Assembly (NCBI RefSeq): GCF_051106095.1
Contig: NC_135795.1
Span: 4,456,501 to 4,520,500, forward strand
DNA: 64,000 nt
Reading direction: 5' to 3'
DNA from: Pogona vitticeps
Lineage: Eukaryota; Chordata; Lepidosauria; Squamata; Agamidae
The notes beneath the pieces are model-generated. The model was not told the DNA's origin and ran no database searches. It saw only the letters and a list, made by a program, of their open reading frames with translations. The first letter of the stretch is position 1. Each line of letters starts with the position of its first letter. Position numbers and translations under genes: made by a program. Below, in pieces: positions 23,201 through 34,300 of this stretch.

Positions 23201-26200
23201 CCAACGGACTCCTGCAGATTACGTTCCCGGCAATAAGGAGGAAGGATGATCTAGCACTAACCCCATAGATGTAAGAATTTTTTTTTAAAAAATTAAAATC
23301 CAGAGGACCATTGGGGGGGGGGAGAATGTCTGTGTGGGACTATTTTCCTGCTCCTGAAATCACATCCCAACAACCACCAAAACACCACCTACATCAACCA
23401 TGCCCCTACCCCCGTCTTTACAAGAACGTTTTCCCCGCTAACGACACGGAGTTGTTCCGATTTGGAAAAGTGGAAGCCCCCTAGTGGTGGTGGTGGGGAA
23501 GGGCCGCTCTGGAAGCAAAAAGGGCGAGACAGATTCAAATCAGCCTTTGCTTTTTAAACTTTCAAACGTCACACATCTTCCAACAGAGGTTTAAAAAAAA
23601 CCCTCTGCACTCCAGGAGTCTCTTGGAGGTGCCGTTTTCGCCCGAAAGAAGGCACGTCGGGACGCATATCATTTTTACGGTACTGCTGACATTTGAAAGA
23701 AAGTGCGTGGGGCATCTTAGGACTTCTTAGAATCCTAGGATCATGGAGTTGGAAGGGACCCCTAAGGCCATCGAGTCCAACCCCGGGCTCAAGACAGGAA
23801 TCCAAATCAAAGCAGATCGGACCAGAGGGTGGTCCAATTTTGTCTCAAAGGCCTCCAGCGTTGGGTTCCGTTGTCATGCTGCTCTAACAATTAAGAAGCT
23901 TTTCCTGATATTCAGCCTAAATCTGGCTTCCTGTAACTTAGATAAAGGTTCCCCTTGACATTTAGTCCAGTCGTGTCCAACTCTAGGGCGCGGTGCTCAT
24001 CCCCATCTCCAAGCCGTAGAGCCAGCGTTTGTCCGAAGGCAGCTTCCGTGGTCACGTGGCCAGCACGACTAGACACGGAACGCCGTGACCTTCCCATTGA
24101 GGTGGTCCCTATTTATCTACTCGCATTTTTACATGGTTTCGAACATCTAGGTTGGCGGGAGCTGGGACAAGCGATGGGAGCTCACTCCGTCGCGTGGATT
24201 CGATCTTACGACGGCTGGTCTTCTGACCTTGCAGCACAGAGGCTTCTGCAGTTTAACCCACACCGCCACCACATCCCACACTCCTGTAACTTAAGCCGAT
24301 TGTTATTCTGTGTCTCGCCCTCTGGGATGACTGAGAACAGATCCTGCCCCTCCTTCTGTAGAACTGTCTTCCAAGTATGCATTTGAAAAGTGCTACACAG
24401 TGCTGTTCTTCTGTAAGTTTCAAAAGTGGCCGGTGGACTACCTTTCCTCGCCTCTGTGAGACTTTTATAGACAAAGATCGATGGGATCCTTTAAAGGGGA
24501 CACCCTCCCCCCAAATGGATCTATAGGGCAGGCAGCTGGCAAGCTATGTGTGATCCACCTTTTGGCTAAAGGTTCACTTTGGCCAAATAGGATTTTTAAA
24601 AAGAAATGAATTGCTGAAACATCATCCTTCGAGGAGGCTAGACCAACCTAGCCTCTTCTTCCCAGGTCTCGCATTTCCTCCATTCAGCTTGTTCTGCCTT
24701 GATTTGGTGATTTTCTTTTCCTTTTGCATTCCCCCCCCCCCTAAATATACATCTTTTTAATCTTCAGTTTGGCACCCGCAGTACTCCTAGCCCGAAGGGT
24801 GCTCTCCTCCCATTTGGAGCTGCGTGCATGTGTCTTTCTTCTCGAAAAACTGTGCCAACTCTGAGAATCTACCCTTTCTAACGCCGAAAATGGTGTTCCA
24901 GTCTTACTTAGTTCTGGAAGGCCCAAAATTCAGGGAACAAACTCATCTTTCCCTTGTGTTTGAACAAAAAACATGCCAAGGGTCAAGAGCGGCACCCAGC
25001 GGCAGAAAGGGGCATGGCCTCATTAAAATAAAATCTGGAAACTCAAGATAGGATGTCAAAACAGCTGCTCCTTGATGTCTGGTAAGGTGGGGTTAGTCTC
25101 TTTACTTCCATGTAAGGAGAGCAAAATAAGATAAGAGGGTGGTGGGCTCTTGTTCGGAAAAAGACCATGTCAATGAGGACGTCCAGCCTCGGAAAATAAA
25201 ACACGAGGGCCGTTTGCTGCATTCCATCTGACAGCCCATCCGCTCCTTGTTGAGAAGGGGAAAAAATAGATCTGATGGTCCTCCATCGTACCCTGATCTT
25301 TCATTTCCTGGAAATGAAATTATTTCTGACCACCGGTGTCTGCTGGGGTGGTTGTGTTCAGAGACGTTTCTAGGTCACAACGCACCCGGGGTTAATGTGA
25401 CCTGGGAAGGGTGTCATGCCCTCCATGTCTCTGGGTCTCCTAGCATTCCCACACACACAGCCTGGCTCCAGAATTGGGGTAGCTTGCTTCTCCTCCGGGA
25501 CTTTGGCGATCTCAAGACTTGACTGGGTTCACCAATGGCAGTGGCCTCCTCCATGAGATGCTCCCGGTTAGGAGCCAGTTTCTTTAAGACTTCCTACCTG
25601 GGGAGGCAGGAGGGAACCTGGGGAGAACAGGCCCGGGCCAGAACTAGAAGAGGTCTCCATTCGGCTCTAGTCGTTGCAGGAGTAAGATATGAGGTCTGTC
25701 CGCAAGGAAGATTCTGGTAGGATTTGGCTAACCTGTTCCTTGCACTGCCTCTTGACCTTGCTTTAGAGTTCGAGTCGGTCTCTGCTTAGACCTTACTGGG
25801 GTGGATAAGAACTCCTCCCTTTTCATAGCCTTGGGCAACCTTGAGTTTGCTGGTGGAGCCTGTTTCGCCTTGCCCTTGCCAAGAACTACGCAACCCACTT
25901 CTCTCTTTCCAGAAGGCCAAAGAAATGGCCAAGCCAAGCGAAGGAGACTTCAGATAAAACTTGGTTAGCTTTAAGCAGACCGTGGAGCTGCAGACGAGAC
26001 AATGCAGAGATTTTCACGAAGAGGGCTGGAACTTCTTCTGCTTCTGTCCAGAGTGTGTGAGTCCAATTTTCAGTTCCACACACAAGAGAAAACAGGCCAA
26101 AAAAAAGCAAATAGTCTGGATTGATTAGTACACCCTTGAGTTAGACAAGTACACATCCTGTGTTGATCAACCCATCGAATAAGTCACAATTCGGAAGTAG

Positions 26201-27948
26201 AACGCCCCCATCTTTTTCTCCATTGATCTTATCGCAAACAACTTCTAAATCTATTTGTTTGCCAGGAAAATGCCTTTAGTTTCCTGAGCCTCACCTTTTT
26301 GCAAAAAAAAAAAGCAGTTAGAATGATCTCCGTCTGGTTGGCAGGAAGGTCTGATCCACATCGTGCAACCTCCGGTTGAAGAAAAACCTGGATTATATTA
26401 CGCAACGGAACTTGTGTGCCTGAAGCCACTTTCCAACATCCCTAAGTAACCATAAAGCAAGCGTAGGCTGAAGCGTGCAATCCGCTCGTAGACGTACATG
26501 TGATTTCCATCTGGTTGCCGAAGGTTTCTGATTTCCAGTGGCATGAAATCCCAGCTTTGGCCAATCCAGATGTTCTTGGACTACAACTCCCAGCTAGTGG
26601 CGAAGGCTTCTGGGAGTTCTAAAAGCTTAGTAATATCAACAATATGTATGTGTTTAGTAAGATAACACAGGTTTTGTTTATATTATTCAGCTTTCAGTGG
26701 CCTGTGTTACTCTTGTTTTTTTTGGGGGGGTACCACTCTGGGAGTTGCAGTCTAAGAACATCTGGGGACCCAAGGTTGGGAACCACTGTTCTGGTGCCGT
26801 CTCAGTTGCTGAGGTCGGCTCCCATCCTGGCATATCCCCACCTTTCTCTCACTGTGAAGGTTAGTTGTTCTCTCTTGAGGTCCAGCCAGTCTCTGAAGTT
26901 CCTCCTCCAAGAGATCCAACTTCTGCCTCTTCCACGTCGGCTCTCAGTCTTTCCTTCAATGTTGTCTTGCCGTGCATCTGACCGGCACGTGATTTTTGCG
27001 TCTCCCTCAGGCTGCGCCCGTTGGATCTGGAGTGCATGAGGCGGATCAGCAAGATCACCAACGTGGTGCCGGTGATTGCCAAAGCGGACACCCTGACCCT
27101 TGAGGAGCGGGCAGAATTCAGACAGAGGGTAAGAGCAAGAGGGAAGGGAACTGAGCCACCAGCCACGATGGTTCAGCGGTTCATGCCGGTTCGTCTGTTG
27201 GCCCAACAGAGGCGAGCCCCGCCTCCTCCAGCTGGCATCCACTCAGAGGCAGCACCCAGGATGAGGCGGGGCAGGTAAACCAGGGAGGCTGCCCGTGAGT
27301 GGGTGGGTGCATGCCAAAGGGGGCGGGGCTCGGAACCTTGGAACACCTGTTGGACTGATGGACCAAACTGGCGGTCCATGCCCATCTCTAGTCATTGATT
27401 TAAATTAATTTCTGAATTAATGTCAGAATTGCCGTATTTTTCCGTGTATAAGATGCCCCATGTATAAGACGCACCCCCCACTTTTCTAACCCAGAATTAA
27501 GAACTCTAAGTAGGGCTTAGCAAGTGTAGGGGGAAAGGGATCAAAGCGCTGCAGGATCGCTTTGATCCCTGCTTTCCCCTCCCCTTGTTTTTGTTCTCTC
27601 CTCAGCTTACTTCCGTGTATAAGACTACCCTCAATTTTTAGTCTAAAGATTTTAGACAAATGTATACATTCAAAACTCAATTAAAAACATGGCTTTATGT
27701 CAAGGCCTTCCCTCCTGCCAGCTTCTAAGCTAATTTAAATTATTTCTTTCTTCTTTCCTATTTATTATTTATGATTACTATGTTCTGTTATTGATATTTT
27801 GTACTTATGTTATTATAATTTTATACTTTTTGTGTTAGCCGCTCAGAGTGGTACCGACTTACCAGATGGGCGGGATATAAATCAAATAAATAAATAAAAT
27901 AAATAAATAAATAAATATAGTCTTATACACAGAAAAATACGGTAATAG

Positions 27949-28011
<63 letters not shown>

Positions 28012-31000
28012 TCCTTTCTTTCTTTCACTATCATCTTTGTACAAATATTACTTTTAATGCAGCAATCCCTCACGTAGGCTGCCCCATTGAGTGCTGATTC
28101 TCTACAGCGCATTACATGGGTGACCCTTATGTCGTGCTCACTGGGGACCCAGACTACCCTAAACAAAGTCTCTGGGAAATGGGGGGCTGGTCTGCCTTGC
28201 TTCCTCTTGCCCTGTTTAGCACTGATTGGGTTAAAATAACCCCGTTTAGCCGTGATTGGTTTAGCCCTCCATGTCCTTGGAACTGAACAGGGATTTCTGT
28301 ATTGGGAAAGAGATCATGTTCTGTTCCAGCCTGGAGGTAGAACAGAGAACCTGTTGAGGAGCCACGCAGCACGCTCTGTCGGCATCTGCCATGGGATGTT
28401 CCTTCACCCAACGGACAAAGAACCGGCACCTCAGAGGCCAACAAGATGGAGGCGCCCTCTGACTCTAGTCTCAGCAGCAGTTCTTTTGTCTCTGCAGATT
28501 CAAAAGGACTTGAAGGCCCAAGGGATCCAGGTCTACCCCCAGGTGGACTTCGATGAGGACCCAGATGAGGCGCTTTTGAATGACAAAATCCGGGTAGGTG
28601 ACAACCCGTTGAACGTGGGGGGGGGGCTTCTTTGTGAGAATCTACTTTGAGCTAGTGGTGTTGCAGACCCCAAATTATCTGCTGTTCTTTCTATGGGTAT
28701 TTTCTTCAGGATTTCACACACCTCTTGGGTGATATTTTTTTTACTGTTGAACTGTATTTGCTTGTCCAGGAGTCATGACTTCTGCCGTGTTCGACCTCCG
28801 TGAGGTCCATGAGTTGCTAAATTTTTTTATGAACCATAAAGCGTTGCAACAGCTTCAAGGGATTCCTGATGGGTTGGGATGGGTCATTGGATTAAACCCA
28901 TGTTGGGTGTGGAAATCAGTCATGGGGCAATCCGAGGACCACGGGGCAAGACCAGAACTGTAGCGAGGAAAGACATTGGACCCAGGACTACGACAAGACT
29001 GAATCACAAATCAGAACCAGAGGGGAAAAAAAACCGGCAGAACCAAGTAGATCAGATCAGGATAGCAGTCAAGGCCACCCTCGTTTAGTCGTGTCCGACT
29101 CTTCGTGACCCCATGGACCAGAGCACGCCAGACCCTCCTGTCTTCCACCGCCTCCCGGAGTTGGGTCAGATTCATGTTGGTCGCTTCGATGACCCTGTCC
29201 AACCATCTCGTCCTCTGACATCATCTTCTCCTCTTGCCTTCACACTTTCCTAACATCAGGGTCTTTTCCAAGGAGTCTTCTCTTGATAGGTTTGTTCTCC
29301 TTGCAGTCCAGGGGATTCTCAAGAGTCTCCTCCAGCACCACAATTCAAAGGCATCAATTCTTCGGTGGTCAGCTTTCTTTATGGTCCAGCTCTCACTTCT
29401 ATACATCACTACAGGAAAAACCATAGCTTTGACTATTCGGACTTTTGTTGGCAAGGTGATATCTCTGCTTTTTAAGATGCTGTCAAGGTTTGTCATCGCT
29501 TTCCTCCCAAGAAGCAGGCGTCTTTTAATTTCGTGGCTGCTGTCTCCATCTGCAGTGATTATGGAGCCCAAGAAAGTAAAATCTGTAAAATCTGTCTAGG
29601 CCATCCTAGAGCTCAGCAATGCCGTGTTTCGTAAACAAATCTCATCTTGTTCACCTTCCTGCTCTGATGGGTCGAACAACCAGTCAGGGCAGAGAGAACG
29701 GTCTTCACTGAAACGGCTGCCATTATGTCATTCAGTGCTGCAGACATGCCCAGAATCTAGCATCTCCCCCTGTTCTCATCCTCAGATGGCTCCAGTCACG
29801 CTCAGGGATGTCCGCACTTATTCAGAGCCGATGGGTTGGGTGGCTATGTGCTAACCTCCCTTTTACAGTGTGATCCCTGATGGGTTGGGTCCATCCCCGT
29901 GACACACAGAGGAAGAAGACAACAAGAAGAACAATTCCCAAAATTCAAAATATCTAACATTTGTTGGTTTCAAGCAAGAAATGCTCGAATCTTTGCAAAC
30001 CTTTGAAAATAGGCTTCAGCTTACCATATTTTTCCGTATATAAGACACCCCCATGTATAAGATGCCCCCACTTTTCTAATGCAAAATTAAGAAATCTAAG
30101 TGGGGTTTATCAAGTGTAGGGGGAAAGGGATCAAAGCGCTGCAGGATTGCTTTGATCCCTGCTTTCCCCTCCAGTTGTTTTTGTTCTCTCCTTGGCTTAC
30201 TTCCGTGTATAAGACAACCCTCAATTTTTAGTCTAAAGATTTTAGACAAAAGTATAGTCTTATACACGGAAATATGGTGGTTGAAGTTCCTGGTTATACC
30301 AGAACTGCTAGTGAGCATACATGACGATCCATGTCATGCTGTGATTTCCCTCCAGAACTTCATCCACCCACCCTAGTGGAAGATCACCCCGTATTGACTG
30401 TAGTGGCCATACAGTCTGCCGTTGTGGGCTTCCTTCTCTCTAAATGGCCACGTTTGGCTGTTCCGGGATAACCCTCTCTCGTTCTCTTAATCCAGGAGAA
30501 AATCCCTTTTGCGGTGGTGGGAGCAGACAAGGAGCACCAGGTGAACGGAAAGAAAGTCCTCGGTCGTAAAACCAAGTGGGGCATCATTGAAGGTAACGCT
30601 TATCCGAGACTCCGGATGGTTTGAGGAGGCCCTGGAGGAAGCTGCTCCCGTTTGTGGCTTTCTGTTTTACTGAAGTGTGACCCTCCGAGACATTTCTGCT
30701 GCCTGAGGAAGCATGGCGCATAGCACGCCCACATGGTTCCCAAAGTGTCCAAAGGGATTGGGGCCCACGAGACAGGAAATCCAGACATCCTGCATGTCCC
30801 ATCTCCCCGTCTCTGCTGGAAAATGCACGAGATTAACAAATTTAATCAATAATTATTAGGTGGCCTTTTATCACACTCCAGTCTGCTGCTTGAGACAGCT
30901 GCCTCACTCGCTCAGTGGTTGACTGAGGAGCCAGAGGTTGGGAGTTCAATTCCCCACTGGGCCTCCTTGACAGGGGTTGGTCTGGATGATCCTCAGGGTC

Positions 31001-31283
31001 CCTTTCAGTTCTGCAGTTCTAAGGTCATTATTACGAACTCCTGGATATCTCAGAGGTTTAGGACTCTGCCTGCAGAGCCAGAGGTTGGGAGTCCGATTCC
31101 CCTCTTGTGCCTCCTTGACAGGGGCTGGACTAGATGATCTATAGGATCCCCTTCAGCTCTGCCGTTCTGAGATGACGATGATGACTGTAACGTATGGGAG
31201 GGCCATGCTACTGGGTCGAGGGCTGCTTCCAAGGAGTCTTGTTATCTGAGAGTATATCCTGTGCACCCACATATGCATGCGCA

Positions 31284-31335
<52 letters not shown>

Positions 31336-34300
31336 CACACACACACACAAACACACCCTGCTCTACATTCCAGGGTTATAGCTGCTCTTAGATGGATCCC
31401 AACGCTGGGATCCTTCAGCTGCTCCCACCTGGAAGAAGGTAGCGAGCCAAAAGCTCAGGGTGCGGTGCGCTGTGTCATGAGAACTGGCCAAGCAGTGCTG
31501 AGGGCAGAGGGGCCTCCCCCTTTGGCCTCTGGCCAGCAGGAGAGGTCAGCAGGCTCTCACACCACCAGTGCTCCTGTTCCTGATCCAGAGAGAGAGAGAG
31601 AGAGATCCAGCATTCACAGTCAAAGTTCATCTCATTTGCCTGCAGGTGTGAATTGGGTGCTATAGCATAAACAAAGCCTTTGAGGTTTATCATGAGAATA
31701 CCCAGAGGGCAGACTAGCGGGGAAGTCAAATGTTTATGCACCAAGATATTTACTTGGTTTAAGGTTTTACTTGAGTAGCAGTATTAAGAAAATAATGGAT
31801 TCTATGGACTAACTACTCCTAAATCACAATTTTAAAAAAGTAAAATGCAAGTTGTTGTGTTTTACTTTTGTATTTTACAAAGCTGACTTTTCCTGCTACT
31901 GATGCTGACAAGAAGCTGATCCATTCATTCACAGGCAGGAGCAAAAACCCGCACCAGCCACTGATCGTTTTCTCAATAGAATATCCTGAGGTGTTGAGAT
32001 TTCTTTTTCTTTCTTTCTTTTTTGTGAAGGACAAGAAAAACTGCAAGTATTCATTACATCCTCTTTTTTTCTTTTTTCTTTTTTCAAAAGTATGCAAAAT
32101 AGAGTCTTTTATGCAATATACAAAGGTCTTTTTTTTTCTTTTGGCAAAATCAGATATTTTTTGCACAGCAGCCACTCCTGCACATTTTTCACAAGAAAAT
32201 CACAAACTGCAAAAAAAAAAGCAAAAAAACAACACAGAAACACTAGTAATCTCATCCAGCAGGAAGATTCTTTTTTAAAAAGTGTCCATTCTCGCCCTGC
32301 TAAAAATGAAATGATTTTTTCATTCATCCATCCATTCGTTTCTTTGTTCATTCATTCATGTTTACCAGCAAGGGGATGCTTTGATTGGCAAAGGTTTTGA
32401 AAATCCAGGACCTTCAAAACTGAATATTGTAACACAAGATACTGGAACTACAAAGAGTGCAAGCTATAGAAAATTCCACCTCCATATTTACAGAATGCAA
32501 CATAAACATGTTCAACTGTCAGGAACGTCATGTAGTGTGACCTTGCTCAGCCAAAGTGCTGGCAAATGGTTTTGCAATGACTATAGTAAACTATTGTTCA
32601 AGCCTCGATTTCAAAAGGTCTTTCATTTTGAAGGCTAGTTTCTCTACATCTCTCTTAAATATTTTAACACTATTCACACAAACCTCACATCCTGACAGCA
32701 CCCCAATGATTGCAATTTCGATGCTGTGTAATTATTTTCATTTTGATTGTCCATCATGCATTATGTTTCATTCTGTCTGAATGTCACAAGTTCCTACAGC
32801 AACACTGGACAAGTGTGCTCACATGGTGAAGCTGTAAATTACAACAGTCTTCCGTTGTGTAATTTCTCTGTGTCCATTGTTTAGAAGGGCACTATCAGAT
32901 TGGATCAAAGCCTTGGAAAGTTACATCTGGGGGCAACCCATGGGGTTGTGCTAACAAGAAGTCCACATCTGGTTGGAAAAAACGTGGTTGATGTTGATGA
33001 GGATGATTTTATTATCATTTAAAAGGTGAAGGACAGCAATCTGTTTTAAAGGTGAACCTCCCTTGCTGGAGGCTTCCGAGAAGGCCAATTATTTTTGTGT
33101 GCAAAATCTTGGAAGAGGGATTCCTATCCTAGCCAAGAACATTCTCACCACCTCTTATGTTCTTGCTTTTCAGTGGAGAACCCTGCCCATTCTGAGTTTC
33201 CTTTGCTGCAGGACCTCTTAATCAGGTGAGCTGTGTGCTTGAAGTCATATCCATCCATCCATCCCTCCCTCTCTCTCTCTCTCCATCCATCCATCCATCC
33301 ATCCATGCATCCATCCATGCATCCACCCATCCATCCATCCGCCCACCCATCCACCCATCCATCCATGCATCCACCCATCCATCCACCCATCCACCCATCC
33401 ATCCATCCATCCATCCATCCATCCATCCATCCATCCATCCATCCATCCATCCATCCATCCATCCATCCATCCATCCATCCATCCATCCATCCATCCATCC
33501 ATTAATTCATTCAAGCTTACCAGCAAGTGGTATAACGCATTCATTGCCAAAGGTTTTTAAAACGGCTGCTTGGATCCAGAGGGCTTACAGAACTTGTGTC
33601 TTTTTTTTCTCATCTGCTCCCTATCAGTTGCGAAGTCTCTCTTTTTGGTCAACTATAAAGAAAGGCGTTCCCATCGGGAAAATGGTTGCCCTGGGATTCT
33701 GTCGTGTCTATACCTGATCAGAGGATTTTCGCAAAGCTCCAGCGCCTTGCATTCAAAAGACATGCAAGAGGGGTGACACAGGCGTGACATTGCAAGGCAG
33801 TGTTGGGCCTTTACCTGGCATTTTGATTTGTGGATGTAGAACTGCTGCGTAGCTCAGTGGCTTAAGTCTCTGGCTGGGGAGCCAGAGGTTGGGAGTTCAG
33901 TTCCCCCCTGTGGCTCCTTGAGAAGGGGCTGGACTTGATGATCCAGAGGGTCCCTTTGCGGTGGATCATGAGGATCATGAGGAAGCACAACATCCCATGT
34001 TCGTCAACCAAACCTTTCTGGAAGGACTGAGTTGCTCTTACACCCAGGGGCGTAGAGATGCTCCATCAGAGCGTAATTCAATTTCAGCTGAAGTTCTTGT
34101 GGGAAGGTGCTCTGCTCCAGGTGTGGGTGGGACCCAAGGGGGGGAAAAAGGTGAGAGCAAAATAAACCTTTCTATTTTAGGCTGAGATAAAAGGGGGGAT
34201 GGGCTGATTTGTGGACCCGGGAGGAGAGGAATTTCTCACACCTCCAGTGTGGGCAAGGCGGGTCCCCTGAAGTCTCTCTACCGTGTTCCTTCCTTTCCCA

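Noticed and set aside
33145-33717. Frames of repeated WMDG and IHPS units on both strands
   Set aside because: They come from the (ATCC)n array next to SEPTIN12 exon 8.
33838-33910. Possible functional tRNA gene
   Set aside because: Box A- and box B-like motifs are present, but the body is followed by a shared SINE tail and the same unit recurs at 30900 and 31040, so it is a tRNA-derived SINE.
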